DNA of 64,000 bases from Brevibacillus migulae (GCF_004521915.1 NZ_SDKD01000001.1:248001-312000), one strand, 5' to 3'; counted from the first letter of the stretch, positions 33,205 through 42,993 are shown. Notes: generated by a model not told the origin, from the letters alone. A program made the numbers and translations.

Positions 33205-34761
33205 ATGAGTGTACTAATCGTCGAAAATTTGTCCCATGCGTTTGCAGACCGCGTGTTGTTTCGCGATGTGTCGTTCCGTTTACAGCCGGGCGACCGTGTC
33301 GGTCTGGTAGGGGCAAATGGAACCGGAAAATCGACCATGATGGGGATCATTACCGGACAGACCATGCCGGACTCGGGAAAAGTGGAATGGATGCCCAAAG
33401 TCCAATATGGCTATTTGGATCAACATACAAAGCTGCAACCCGGAAAAACGATCCGCGATGTCTTGAAGGATGCCTTTTTGCCATTGTTTGAACTGGAAAA
33501 GGAGAACATGGAAATCGCCAATAAAATGGCAGAAGCTTCTCCAGAGGAGCTGGAAGAGCTGCTGGAGCGCATGGGTGAGATCCAGGATCGCTTGGAACAC
33601 AGCGGTTTTTACCTGATCGATGCCAAGGTAGAAGAGATTTCCAATGCACTCGGGATCAGCGCGATCGGTCTGGATCGGGACGTTGCCTCCCTTTCTGGCG
33701 GACAGCGTACCAAAGTCCTTTTGGCCAAGCTGCTTCTTGAGCAACCGTCCGTACTGCTTTTGGACGAGCCGACCAACTACCTGGACGAAGAGCACATTGA
33801 CTGGCTGAAAACCTATTTGAAGGAATATCCGTATTCGTTCATGCTGATCTCCCATGACACGTTCTTCATGAATGAAGTCGTGAACGTCATTTATCATTTG
33901 GAATTTACCAAGCTGAATCGTTATACAGGCAACTACGACTCCTTCCTGGCCCAGTCCGAGATGAAGCGTTCACAGCATTTCGACGCGTATGAAAAGCAGC
34001 AGGAAGAGATCAACAAGATGGAAGACTTTATCGCGCGCAATAAAGCACGTGCGTCCACTTCTGGCCGTGCCAAGAGCCGCCAGAAGCAGCTTGAGCGAAT
34101 GGATCGCATCGACAAACCGGAAACAGCTGCGAAACCGACGTTCCAATTCAAAGAATCGCGTGCGTCGGGGCGTTATGTCGTGGAAGCGGTTGATCTGGAA
34201 GTCGGCTATACCCATCCGCTGATGCCAAAGCTGACACTTTCCTTGGAGCGTGGCGAGAAAGTCGCGATTGTCGGGATGAACGGCGTGGGGAAATCGACGC
34301 TGTTGAAGACGCTCTTGGGTGTCATCCCGCCGCTGGGCGGCAAGCTGGAGCGTGGTGATTTCCTGTATCCGGCGTACTTTGAGCAGGAAGTCAAGCCGAA
34401 AAACGTGACGGCTCTGGAAGAAGTATGGAATGAATATCCGGCGATGAATAACCATGAGGTTCGCGGCGCATTGGCCCGCTGTGGCTTGAAAAACGAGCAT
34501 ATCAACCGCCAGATGAGCGCGTTGTCCGGGGGCGAGCAGGCAAAAGTGCGCCTGTGCAAGCTGCTGCAGCGTGAGAGCAACTGGCTGTTGTTCGACGAGC
34601 CGACCAACCACTTGGACGTCGTGGCAAAAGAAGAATTGAAACGTGCCATGAAAGAATATAAAGGAACGATTTTGCTCGTGTCCCACGAACCGGAGTTCTA
34701 TGAAGATTGGATCACCAAAGTATGGAACGTGGAAGAATGGGTGACCAAGCAAACGAAATAA
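33205..34761 (+). CDS. ABC-F family ATPase
   Basis: 518 residues from the ATG at 33205 (GGAGG upstream). Two ABC domains in tandem, each complete: GANGTGKST with LSGGQRTK and LLLDEPTNYLD, then GMNGVGKST with LSGGEQAK and LLFDEPTNHLD. They are joined by the basic, coiled linker typical of the ABC-F class (about 240-310). There are no membrane segments. ABC-F proteins act on ribosomes, either resolving translation problems or protecting from antibiotics; linker length here is moderate, so a housekeeping role is as likely as resistance. Confidence 0.92.
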   Translation: MSVLIVENLSHAFADRVLFRDVSFRLQPGDRVGLVGANGTGKSTMMGIITGQTMPDSGKVEWMPKVQYGYLDQHTKLQPGKTIRDVLKDAFLPLFELEKENMEIANKMAEASPEELEELLERMGEIQDRLEHSGFYLIDAKVEEISNALGISAIGLDRDVASLSGGQRTKVLLAKLLLEQPSVLLLDEPTNYLDEEHIDWLKTYLKEYPYSFMLISHDTFFMNEVVNVIYHLEFTKLNRYTGNYDSFLAQSEMKRSQHFDAYEKQQEEINKMEDFIARNKARASTSGRAKSRQKQLERMDRIDKPETAAKPTFQFKESRASGRYVVEAVDLEVGYTHPLMPKLTLSLERGEKVAIVGMNGVGKSTLLKTLLGVIPPLGGKLERGDFLYPAYFEQEVKPKNVTALEEVWNEYPAMNNHEVRGALARCGLKNEHINRQMSALSGGEQAKVRLCKLLQRESNWLLFDEPTNHLDVVAKEELKRAMKEYKGTILLVSHEPEFYEDWITKVWNVEEWVTKQTK

Positions 34762-34787
34762 GCAACGCTTTCGCTTCAAAAAAGGAG

Positions 34788-34827
34788 AGCCACTGGAATT
34801 CGCTTACGAATCCAGTGGCTTCTTTTT
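34788..34827. terminator. Bidirectional terminator
   Basis: AGCCACTGGA (34788-34797) pairs with TCCAGTGGCT (34811-34820) plus an inner ATTCG/CGAAT stem, followed by TCTTTTT. The MgtC-like gene stops inside this hairpin. Confidence 0.85.
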
Positions 34828-35319
34828 AGGCTCGGGATTCTTGACGATCCAGCGTACCCTCCGCTTCTCCAGATAGGAACAGAGTCTGGCTAAAAGGTAC
34901 GTGGAGAAGACGGAAAAGATGACGATGCCATAAAAGCCTGCTCCAATGCCAATCCCCACCCCGCCTGCGAAAAACAGCATCGCCGCTGACGTCAGTCCTT
35001 TAATATTCACCCCATCCTTGATAATCATGCCGGCGCCAAGAAACCCGAGACCTGTCACGATCTGGGCAGTCAGCCGCATTGGATCCATCATCGTACCGCT
35101 ATTTGGGCTGCTTAAGGACTTGACGGAATAGATGGAGATCAAGGTGATGAGTGTGCAAGAAACGGCTACGTAGGTGTAGGTTTTCAGTCCGGCAGGCTTG
35201 TTGCGAAACGAGCGGTCCCATCCGATAAACAGACCGAGCAGGGCGCTGATCACGACGCGAAAATACATCTCCCAATCCGTGCCCATATGCCCGATCAGGG
35301 TAAGATGCAAATCAGCCAT
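34804..35319 (-). CDS. MgtC/SapB family membrane protein
   Basis: 171 residues from the ATG at 35319 (CGGGAG upstream; a GTG three codons earlier is possible). About four to five helices with family marks ALLGLFIGWDRSFRNKPAGLKTY and AQIVTGLGFLGAGMIIKDG, then GLTSAAMLFFAGGVGIGIGAGFY. The long C-terminal ACT-like domain of Salmonella MgtC is absent, as in most Bacillales SapB-type proteins. Linked in other species to magnesium homeostasis; role here unknown. Confidence 0.9.
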   Translation of the reverse strand: MADLHLTLIGHMGTDWEMYFRVVISALLGLFIGWDRSFRNKPAGLKTYTYVAVSCTLITLISIYSVKSLSSPNSGTMMDPMRLTAQIVTGLGFLGAGMIIKDGVNIKGLTSAAMLFFAGGVGIGIGAGFYGIVIFSVFSTYLLARLCSYLEKRRVRWIVKNPEPKKKPLDS

Positions 35320-35493
35320 TCGTATCACTCCCGAAATATCCGAATCGTTATATCCATTAGCCTATGCGCCAGCCTGCAAAGATATGGTGAGAAAATACCG
35401 GATGCGGGAAGGGGATATAGAGGAAATGGAGAGTGGCGCGGCTAATATAATATAGAAGGAAGATCATTTCATGCCATGCAGGGGGAATGAGAC

Positions 35494-37038
35494 ATGAACG
35501 AGATTAAGGCTTTACACATGACGCTGACCGATATGCTTGAGGAAACGTGTAAGCGCTTTCCTGAGCGAAAAGCTGTCTATTTCAAGGGATACGAGATGGA
35601 TTACCAGACGCTACGCACCCAAGTGAGACGGTTTGCCGCGGGGCTAAAACGCAGCGGGATTGGCAAAGGAGATCGCGTCGCCATCATGCTGCCCAACTGT
35701 CCGCAATATGTAATCGCTTATTATGGGATCCTGCAGCTTGGCGGGATTGTGGTGCAGGTTAGCCCCATGTCGGTAGCAGGAGAATTGGAGCATTTTCTAA
35801 GCGATTCCGGGGCCAAGGGAATTGTGCTGTACGCACCGCTTACGGCTATGTTGGACAGCGTGCGGGCTGCGGAAGGCTTGCAAGCCAAAATCGTAGTGGA
35901 GCTCATTCCGACGGAAAACGAATACGGGAATAATTATGTGAAATTTCAGTCAGTTTTTGCCGATGAAGAATGTGAAGATTCTGCAGCGGTTACGCCGGAG
36001 GATATCGCTGTGCTGCAATATACCGGGGGGACGACGGGGCGCTCCAAAGGGGCTATGCTGAGCCATCGCAATCTCGTGGCGAATGCGTATCAGACCTTTA
36101 TCATCATGGGGGAAGAGCAGAGGGAGCCGGACCGGATTCTCACCGTGATCCCGTTGTTTCACGTCTATGCGATGACGGTCTGCATGAACCTGGCTATTTG
36201 GGGCGGCTCGCAAATGATACTGCTGCCTCGCTTTGATACCAACGAGGTGCTGGAAACCATTCGGGATACAAAGCCGACTCTGTTCCCAGGCGTGCCCACG
36301 ATGTATGTAGCGGTGAACGCGCATCCGCAGGCGGAAGAGTATGGCATCTCCTCCATCCGGCTTTGTGTCAGCGGATCGGCTCCTTTGCCCGTAGAGGTGA
36401 TCAAAGCGTTTGAAGCCAAGACCAAAGGAATGATCATTGAAGGATTCGGGTTGTCGGAAGCATCTCCCGTGACTCATTTCAATCCAATGGATAAACGCAA
36501 GGCAGGCTCGGTAGGCAAACCGATTCCGTTAACGGAGGCCAAAATCGTCAGCCTGCAGGATGGCACAGAGCTGGGTGCCAACGAATACGGAGAACTGATC
36601 GTGCGGGGCCCGCAAGTGATGAGCGGCTATTGGGGAATGGCGGAGGAAACGGCGTCGACCATCCAGGGCGGCTGGTTGTACACCGGGGATATCGCGGCCA
36701 AAGATGAAGACGGTTATTATTATATCGTGGATCGGAAAAAAGATCTGATCATTGCCGGGGGCTACAACGTCTATCCGCGGGAAGTGGAAGAAGTGCTCTA
36801 CCAGCATCCGGGTATCCAGGAAGCCGTCGTGATCGGCGTACCGGATGCTTACCGGGGGGAAACGGTCAAGGCGGTGATCGTCGCAAAGCAGGATGCCAGT
36901 CTGACCGAGGAAGAAGTGGACGCCTATTGCCGGAAGCACATGGCCGCATACAAGGTCCCCCGCATCATCGAGTTTCGCGATGCCTTGCCGAAGACGGCTG
37001 TTGGCAAGATCCTGCGACGCTTGCTGCGTGAAGCATAG
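35494..37038 (+). CDS. Long-chain acyl-CoA ligase, AMP-forming
   Basis: 514 residues of the ANL superfamily. ATP-binding P-loop YTGGTTGRSKGAMLSHRN, motif GFGLSEASP, the TGD box (YTGDIAAKDEDGYYYIVDRKKDLI) and the catalytic Lys near the end (PKTAVGKILRR) are intact. It activates a fatty acid to acyl-CoA in the cytoplasm. The length and motifs fit LcfB-like enzymes, but chain-length preference cannot be read. It is monocistronic with its own terminator. Confidence 0.9.
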   Translation: MNEIKALHMTLTDMLEETCKRFPERKAVYFKGYEMDYQTLRTQVRRFAAGLKRSGIGKGDRVAIMLPNCPQYVIAYYGILQLGGIVVQVSPMSVAGELEHFLSDSGAKGIVLYAPLTAMLDSVRAAEGLQAKIVVELIPTENEYGNNYVKFQSVFADEECEDSAAVTPEDIAVLQYTGGTTGRSKGAMLSHRNLVANAYQTFIIMGEEQREPDRILTVIPLFHVYAMTVCMNLAIWGGSQMILLPRFDTNEVLETIRDTKPTLFPGVPTMYVAVNAHPQAEEYGISSIRLCVSGSAPLPVEVIKAFEAKTKGMIIEGFGLSEASPVTHFNPMDKRKAGSVGKPIPLTEAKIVSLQDGTELGANEYGELIVRGPQVMSGYWGMAEETASTIQGGWLYTGDIAAKDEDGYYYIVDRKKDLIIAGGYNVYPREVEEVLYQHPGIQEAVVIGVPDAYRGETVKAVIVAKQDASLTEEEVDAYCRKHMAAYKVPRIIEFRDALPKTAVGKILRRLLREA

Positions 37039-37070
37039 CAGCAGCTGCCAGTCAACTGAAAACGAAGTGG

Positions 37071-37108
37071 ACACCATCTCCCTGATCCCAAGGGCGATGG
37101 TGTTTTTT
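37071..37108 (+). terminator. Terminator of the acyl-CoA ligase gene
   Basis: ACACCATC (37071-37078) pairs with GATGGTGT (37096-37103), followed by a T-run. Confidence 0.85.
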
Positions 37109-37189
37109 GCTTTCCGCCGCATGTTTTACCGCGACCAGAAACGGGTAGTGAATAAGATCAGAAAAAGCATGAGTGACGGAGGAGCGTAT

Positions 37190-39859
37190 ATGGTCATCCA
37201 CAACGACCGGTCAAGGTTAATGGTTTCCGCTTTGGGGTGGGCCATTTTAACGATATTATTTATTGGATCGGCCGAATGGAAAGTGCCGTTTATTTTCGGT
37301 GCAAGTTTAACGCTAGCCGGAGTATTTGGTTATACCATTGCAGGCATCTACGGATGGCGCGGGATGCTGCCGACGGTTGCGGTCTTTCTGGCAGTCGATT
37401 CCATAATGGGAGAAATAACGCTGCTGGACGCCATGCGGACGATCGAATATTTATGCATTTCTTTCTTGCTTCCCTTTCGCAATATTCATTCAGTTGTATG
37501 GGCCTTGTTTTTTTGGCTGATTGCCAGTGGTCCGTTATATGCGTATACCCTTTCACAGGGAGAGGCCGTGACTTCCTTGCCCCATCATGCCTATATGCCG
37601 ATTTTGATGCTTGCGTCCAATGGGATCACCGGAGCTTTGATCGCGGACATCCTCTTGACGCTGCGAGTATGGGCGGGGAAAAAGGGAGCGGCCATACACA
37701 GGAACAAGACCGTGTCGATCGGTTCCATTTTGTTTTTGCTGATCACCTTGGCAGTTGTGGGCCCTTTTCTCTTTGTCATGATGATTGACGGGCTCTCGAT
37801 GGAGCGTGATGTTGAGAATCGAGCATACCAAATGGCTGCCTCGCAAACCGGTCATATTGTGGAATACCTAAAAAAGCAGGAGGGCAAGGAAATGCGCGGA
37901 CTATTGCTGCATTCCATGCTGGAGCAAGGGAAATTGCGCGAGTTTCTGAAGACGAGCAATTTCGAAGAGCTGATGGAAATCACCGTTACTGGTCCATATG
38001 ACGATGTGATCGCCAGCACGGTCACCCACTATCCGCATGACGCGTACGCAAGCTGGCGCAAGGGAGGGAACGTGACAGAAATAGAGGAAGGCTTTTATCG
38101 TTGGTTGCCTGATAATCGACGCTATACCTTTGATATGATGCGCTGGCGGGAGGGCTTTTTCGTATATGAGCAAAAGGTTCGGGATCGCCCTTTTACGGTG
38201 ATCGCCAAGGTGCCGATTCAACGATACCAGGAACAGATCAGTAAAGATTTCGCGAACCGTTTTCTGTTCATGATACTGTTTTGTCTGCTGTCATTGGGGC
38301 TCTCTGCCCTGATCATCCGCATCATCATGAAATATTTATCCAAGCTGGCTGAGCTTACAACGAATCTTCCGGACAAATTGGCGAACCATGAAACACTGGA
38401 ATGGAAGCCTTCTCCCGTCAAGGAGTTCATGTCTCTTTCACAAAATTTCCGAATGATGGCGGAGCGGGTTGCCGAGATGTTTGCCAAGCTGGAAGGGACC
38501 AACCAGGAGCTGAATGAGAAGACACAAATGCTGCAGCAATCAGAAGAGCGGTTAAATCAGCTTGCGTTTTACGACACATTGACGGGCTTGCCGAATCGCC
38601 ATGCGTTTACCTCCCATCTGCAGGAAAAGCTCGCGGAGCTGAAGCGGGATGAGAAGCTCGCCATCATGTTTCTTGATCTCGACCGCTTCAAGCAAGTGAA
38701 TGATACGTTGGGACATGAGTCCGGGGATCTGCTGCTGCAAGAGGCCAGCAAACGAATTCAAGCCGTTATCCCGGATATACCTGGCGCGATGGCTGCCCGT
38801 CTGGGTGGGGACGAGTTTGTGATCGTCTTGCCGATTCGCAAAGAGACAGAGGCATCTGCGGTCGCCACGCGGGTCATCTCTGCGCTGACCAGCTCCATTA
38901 TGCTGGATAGGCAAGAGGTCTATGTGGGAACCAGCATCGGGATCAGCTTGGCCCCGGACAATGGCTGTGATCTGACGGATATCCTGAAAAAAGCGGATAT
39001 GGCCATGTATGCAGCCAAAAGCATGGGAGGTGCCGTATACCGCTTCTATTCGGAAGGGCCTGCAGAGCATGCCGCGGAGAGCATGATGCTGGAGACATAT
39101 ATGCGCAAAGCCTTGGAGCGGGAGGAATTCCTGCTGTATTATCAGCCGATCGTGGACCAAGACGGGTGTATGAAGGCCATGGAAGCGCTGATTCGCTGGA
39201 AGCACCCGGAAAAAGGCTTCATCACCCCGGATAAATTTATTCCATTGGCCGAAAAAACAGGGTTCGTCCTGCCGTTGGGCGAGTGGATTCTGCGTACGGC
39301 CTGCCTGCAACATAAAAAATGGCAGGACGAAGGGCATCCTCCAATGCCCGTATCCGTGAACATTTCCATGCGCCAGTTTTATGACAGCAATTTTTTGGAA
39401 ATGGTGAGACGCATCCTGAAGGAAACCGGATTGGACCCATCGTGGCTGGTCATGGAGATTACCGAAGGCTTTACAGCCAATGACCCCGATCAGGCGTTAG
39501 CGATCGTCGCTGCATTGAATGCCATGGGGATCAAGCTGTCGATTGATGACTTTGGTACCGGATACTCTTCACTGAATCGTTTGAAGAAGCTGCCGATCCA
39601 TTCCTTGAAAATTGACCGGAGCTTTGTCAGTGAAGTCGACAAGGATCACAGCAATGCGTCCATTGTGCAGGCGATCATCCATATGGCACACGCACTGGAA
39701 TTACTCACGGTGGCCGAAGGAATCGAAACCCAGGAGGAACTGCAGTTTTTGCGAGCGTTGAATTGCGACAGGATGCAAGGATATCTTTTCAGCAAGCCCA
39801 TCAGTGCGGAGGAAATGACGGAGTTCCTCGCTAGGACACGGGAAGACAGGAGGGGGTAG
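37190..39859 (+). CDS. Membrane GGDEF-EAL c-di-GMP enzyme
   Basis: 889 residues from the ATG at 37190 (GGAGGAG 6 bases upstream; the frame is open upstream through the previous terminator by chance). About six N-terminal helices (residues 10-190) are followed by an extracytoplasmic loop of about 140 residues, another helix, a HAMP-like linker and a coiled-coil. The cyclase domain has an intact active site (GGDEF at 539-543) after LDLDRFKQVNDTLGH; the phosphodiesterase domain has EAL at 665-667, DDFGTGYSSL and LKIDRSF. Both activities are possible. The stop is 3 bases before an orphan binding lipoprotein, so the two are co-translated and the lipoprotein may control this enzyme. Confidence 0.92.
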   Translation: MVIHNDRSRLMVSALGWAILTILFIGSAEWKVPFIFGASLTLAGVFGYTIAGIYGWRGMLPTVAVFLAVDSIMGEITLLDAMRTIEYLCISFLLPFRNIHSVVWALFFWLIASGPLYAYTLSQGEAVTSLPHHAYMPILMLASNGITGALIADILLTLRVWAGKKGAAIHRNKTVSIGSILFLLITLAVVGPFLFVMMIDGLSMERDVENRAYQMAASQTGHIVEYLKKQEGKEMRGLLLHSMLEQGKLREFLKTSNFEELMEITVTGPYDDVIASTVTHYPHDAYASWRKGGNVTEIEEGFYRWLPDNRRYTFDMMRWREGFFVYEQKVRDRPFTVIAKVPIQRYQEQISKDFANRFLFMILFCLLSLGLSALIIRIIMKYLSKLAELTTNLPDKLANHETLEWKPSPVKEFMSLSQNFRMMAERVAEMFAKLEGTNQELNEKTQMLQQSEERLNQLAFYDTLTGLPNRHAFTSHLQEKLAELKRDEKLAIMFLDLDRFKQVNDTLGHESGDLLLQEASKRIQAVIPDIPGAMAARLGGDEFVIVLPIRKETEASAVATRVISALTSSIMLDRQEVYVGTSIGISLAPDNGCDLTDILKKADMAMYAAKSMGGAVYRFYSEGPAEHAAESMMLETYMRKALEREEFLLYYQPIVDQDGCMKAMEALIRWKHPEKGFITPDKFIPLAEKTGFVLPLGEWILRTACLQHKKWQDEGHPPMPVSVNISMRQFYDSNFLEMVRRILKETGLDPSWLVMEITEGFTANDPDQALAIVAALNAMGIKLSIDDFGTGYSSLNRLKKLPIHSLKIDRSFVSEVDKDHSNASIVQAIIHMAHALELLTVAEGIETQEELQFLRALNCDRMQGYLFSKPISAEEMTEFLARTREDRRG

Positions 39860-39862
39860 GGA

Positions 39863-41221
39863 ATGAAAAAATTATACGGCGTCTGTTCCCTGCTTGTCTC
39901 TTGCATGATCATGATCACGGGATGTACGGGTATGCAGTCGGCATCTCCACCCGCTGGCTCCGAGCATGCGGTGGAAAGTGACCTGCCGCCGCTTCCTCCC
40001 CAAACGAACGAAAAAATCAAACTCCGTCTATGGGTTTCCGAAGAAGGCTGGGACGAACATATCGAAGCTTATGAGCGGCTGCATCCGCAGATTGAGATTG
40101 TCTTAACCCGCAATCGTACCGAAGAACATAAAGAGAAAATGCTGGATGCGTTGGCCAATCGGCGTGCCCCGGATCTAATGGTGATCAGCAAAGACGACCT
40201 GGGGGAATTTACCGCCATCTCTGGACTTGCGGATTTGCGGCAATCCCCTTTTCAGGCTGAGACCTACATGAAGGATGTCCCTCCGGCCTTGTGGCAAACG
40301 ACCCAAAGCTTTGACAAACAGCGGATGTTTGCCTTTCCTTTGGCAACTTCACCGCTTGTGACCTATTACCGCGCAGACATTTTGGCGCAATTTGGCTTTC
40401 CGACAGAGCCAGAGGAATTGGCCCGTTATATGGAAATCACGGACAATTGGCTGAAAATGGCCAAGACGCTGGCTGAGCATGGGTACTATATCAACGATCG
40501 GCCAGACACCCCTTTCTTTCTGTATCAATCCACAACGGGCGTGTTTGATGACCAGCTGCGTTTTACAGGTGGCGGCCATTTTTTCTCGGCGTATTATCTG
40601 TCCAGGAAATTGAAGCAAGGTGGCCTTGACCCGAAATTACACGAACAAGTGGAAGAAGAGCCGCCGGAAGAGTATCTGCTCCGCTCTGGATCAATGGCGA
40701 TGATCTATCGCGGCGCGAACGAATATGAAAGGATTCGCAACATGACCCCCAAGACAGCAGGGAAATGGAGAGTCACAAGACTGCCCTTTGATCTGAACGG
40801 ATGGGCGGGATCTTCTTCCATTTCCGTTAGTCAGTATTCCTCCTACAAGGTGTATGCTTGGGATTTTATCCAGTTCATGATGAAACGGCAATTGGCTCCA
40901 GGACAAGTGCCCGCCTATCTTCCTGTGCGGAAAGAGGTAGAATTGGCGGGCAGCAGCAATCTCTTTTTCGGGGGGCAGCAAGTAGAGACGCTTTTTGTTC
41001 GTTTGGCCAACCAAATGAAGGAGTTTGCGCTGACACCTTTAGATACAAAGGTACAGAAAAGCTTGAATGACGGAATCAAGCACATGATGATGAAAAATGC
41101 GGATGCGGCTACAGCCATTACGGATATCATCTCGCAAATAAGAAGAGAAACGGAGTATGACCGCCAAATTTTATTGGATGAACGGAGACTGCTTGAGGGT
41201 TCAAAGCCAACAATGCGCTAA
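39863..41221 (+). CDS. Orphan extracellular solute-binding lipoprotein
   Basis: 452 residues, family 1 solute-binding fold (IKLRLWVSEEGWDEHIEAYERLHPQIEIVLTRN). Lipobox ITGC anchors it outside the membrane. Ribosome site AGGAGGGGG. There are no permease or ATPase genes beside it; instead its start follows the GGDEF-EAL stop by 3 bases. The most economical reading is a ligand sensor that touches the extracytoplasmic loop of that enzyme, as known for some periplasmic binding proteins and c-di-GMP enzymes in Gram-negatives. A transporter role with distant subunits is the alternative. Confidence 0.85.
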   Translation: MKKLYGVCSLLVSCMIMITGCTGMQSASPPAGSEHAVESDLPPLPPQTNEKIKLRLWVSEEGWDEHIEAYERLHPQIEIVLTRNRTEEHKEKMLDALANRRAPDLMVISKDDLGEFTAISGLADLRQSPFQAETYMKDVPPALWQTTQSFDKQRMFAFPLATSPLVTYYRADILAQFGFPTEPEELARYMEITDNWLKMAKTLAEHGYYINDRPDTPFFLYQSTTGVFDDQLRFTGGGHFFSAYYLSRKLKQGGLDPKLHEQVEEEPPEEYLLRSGSMAMIYRGANEYERIRNMTPKTAGKWRVTRLPFDLNGWAGSSSISVSQYSSYKVYAWDFIQFMMKRQLAPGQVPAYLPVRKEVELAGSSNLFFGGQQVETLFVRLANQMKEFALTPLDTKVQKSLNDGIKHMMMKNADAATAITDIISQIRRETEYDRQILLDERRLLEGSKPTMR

Positions 41222-41227
41222 AAGGGG

Positions 41228-41268
41228 AAGGGTGGCCGGCATGTGAGCATGCATGGGCCACCCTTTCC
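41228..41268 (+). terminator. Terminator of the GGDEF-EAL operon
   Basis: AAGGGTGGCC (41228-41237) pairs with GGCCACCCTT (41256-41265); a short T-run follows. Convergent with the GNAT gene. Confidence 0.75.
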
Positions 41269-41287
41269 GTGTTGGGGCTGGGGAGTT

Positions 41288-41854
41288 TTACCTATTTTTC
41301 GCTGGTGATGGGCTCATCGTCCACTCATTGCGCAGCAAGGAATATAGGTGCAAATCGACCAGTACTCCTTTTAATTTTTCATATTGTCGCAATAAGCCTT
41401 CTTCTACAAACCCCAGCTTTTGCAAGACTTTTATCGAGTTGGTGTTTTCCGGCTCTACTTTTGCTTCGATTCGATTGAGGCCGAGCTCTTGGAAACCAAA
41501 GGCAAGCAATGAGTGCAGTGCCTCCGTGACATATCCGTTGCCCCAGTAGGAATAACCCAGCTCATATCCGATTTCCGCTCTTTCATTCTCAAAATCAAGG
41601 TAGTTGAAGCCGCAAGAACCGATGATGGTATTCGTTGGCTTCAATTGAATGCTGAAGCGGCAGGCTTTTTCTTCCTGTGCCAGTTCCTGAAGCAGCGCGA
41701 TCATTTCTTCAGCCTGCTTCACATCTGTAAATGCGGTAATGTTCATGTGCCTGGTAACTTTGGCATCAGACCAGATTGCGTATAAGTCCTGTGCATCATC
41801 CAGCTGCAGAGGGCTTAATTGCAATCGATCGGTAGTGAGTGGTTTGATTTGCAT
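41288..41854 (-). CDS. GNAT N-acetyltransferase, RimJ/RimL type
   Basis: 188 residues. The acetyl-CoA fold is clear: TTDRLQLSPLQLDDAQDLYAIWSD at the start, GYELGYSYWGNGYVTEALHSLLAFGF for the acetyl-CoA loop and NRIEAKVEPENTNSIKVLQKLGF near the end. It probably acetylates an amino group on a ribosomal protein, peptide or small molecule. GAGGAG precedes the ATG. Confidence 0.9.
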   Translation of the reverse strand: MQIKPLTTDRLQLSPLQLDDAQDLYAIWSDAKVTRHMNITAFTDVKQAEEMIALLQELAQEEKACRFSIQLKPTNTIIGSCGFNYLDFENERAEIGYELGYSYWGNGYVTEALHSLLAFGFQELGLNRIEAKVEPENTNSIKVLQKLGFVEEGLLRQYEKLKGVLVDLHLYSLLRNEWTMSPSPAKNR

Positions 41855-41990
41855 AAACGTACTCCTCGTTTTTAATCTGAAAGTAATGTACGGTTACCTG
41901 GGCATCATTCAGTCCTTTCAACAATGAGGTGGAAATCATATCCATTATAGGTGGATTCATGCGCTTCGCCAAGCCTCAACAGAAAAAAGC

Positions 41991-42019
41991 AAGGCACCGA
42001 TTTTTTCGGTGCCTTTTTT
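41991..42019. terminator. Bidirectional terminator
   Basis: AAGGCACCGA (41991-42000) pairs perfectly with TCGGTGCCTT (42006-42015), flanked by A-runs and T-runs on both sides. It ends the IclR gene on the minus strand. Confidence 0.85.
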
Positions 42020-42043
42020 GCCTTATCTTGTGCAAACCAAAGA

Positions 42044-42802
42044 TCACGCACGATAGCCTAGCTGCGCTGACATCGTTTGCGTCGTCGCCAGCAGCTGCTC
42101 AAGAACGGCAGACTGCTGTGGGGCGATACGGTCGGTCGGTCCGATGACGCTAACCGCAGCAGTGACCTCACCGCTGGCATCGAAAACCGGGGCGGCAAAG
42201 CCGGTAACTCCCAGGTTGCGGCGATTCGAACTGATTTCGTAGCCCTGTCTGCGAATCTCCAGCAGGTTCTGTTTGATTTCTTCGATCGAAGTGAATGACT
42301 GCGAAGTATAGGAAATCAGCTCTGCATCTTGTAAGATCTGGTCCTGATATTCCTGGGACTGGTAGGCGAGCAGAACACGCGAGCCACTGGTCGAGTATGG
42401 CGGAAAGCGACGATAGATTTCCACATTGAAGCGGATGGGATGAATCGAGTCCACCTTGGATACGTACAGCGCATCGGTCTTGTCCAGTACACAGAGCACG
42501 GCCAGCTCATTGGTTGATTTCGCGAGCTGAGATAAAAAGGGCTGCGAGAAATCAACGATGTCGTGGTTCGAAATCACTTTGCTGCCCAGCTCGAGCAGGG
42601 TAAACCCTAGCGTGTATTGCTTTGTTTTTGGATTTTGCCGGATGAATCCTTCTGCTTCAAGCGTGGAAAGGATTTTATGGACCGCTCCCTTGGACAATGA
42701 GAGCTTTTTGCTCAGCTCGGTTACTCCCATTTCCTTGGGAGAATCGAGAAATAGTTTGAGAAGCGTACAGCTGTTGCGAACGGAAGAGAGGAAGTGATCC
42801 AT
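42044..42802 (-). CDS. IclR family transcriptional regulator
   Basis: 252 residues. N-terminal winged helix (RNSCTLLKLFLDSPKEMGVTELSKKLSLSKGAVHKILSTLEAEGFI) and C-terminal effector domain (TSGSRVLLAYQSQEYQDQIL, RRNLGVTGFAAPVFDASGEVTAAVSVIG). AAGGAG precedes the ATG. It is divergent from a five-gene import and peptidase operon and most likely represses it until a carboxylate-type ligand appears. Confidence 0.92.
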   Translation of the reverse strand: MDHFLSSVRNSCTLLKLFLDSPKEMGVTELSKKLSLSKGAVHKILSTLEAEGFIRQNPKTKQYTLGFTLLELGSKVISNHDIVDFSQPFLSQLAKSTNELAVLCVLDKTDALYVSKVDSIHPIRFNVEIYRRFPPYSTSGSRVLLAYQSQEYQDQILQDAELISYTSQSFTSIEEIKQNLLEIRRQGYEISSNRRNLGVTGFAAPVFDASGEVTAAVSVIGPTDRIAPQQSAVLEQLLATTQTMSAQLGYRA

Positions 42803-42886
42803 TCTTTTGATACTCCTTCATATGAAAAAATAAGTCACGAACACTTCTAACAGTCTATCATACAACCCGAAAATTCGTAATCGGGC

Positions 42887-42915
42887 TTGTATTGAATGTT
42901 CAGTATCTTTATGCT
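42887..42915 (+). promoter_or_regulatory. Promoter of the importer-peptidase operon
   Basis: TTGTAT (42887-42892), 17-base spacer, TATGCT (42910-42915). Confidence 0.45.
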
Positions 42916-42948
42916 ATTGTAACATTATCGTTCTCGTATAGCAAATCA

Positions 42949-42967
42949 TGTTCTCTATACGTGAACA
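42949..42967. promoter_or_regulatory. Candidate IclR operator
   Basis: TGTTCTCTATACGTGAACA: inverted TGTTC/GAACA with a 9-base centre, just downstream of the predicted start site. A similar half-site GTTCTCGTATA lies 20 bases earlier. The position suits repression by roadblock. Confidence 0.5.
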
Positions 42968-42993
42968 ATACAGACGATTAGGGGGATAAAAAC

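Noticed and set aside
36980..37189. Extension of the GGDEF-EAL frame into the acyl-CoA ligase gene
   Set aside because: It would cross an intrinsic terminator and overlap the ligase; the ATG at 37190 has a strong ribosome site.
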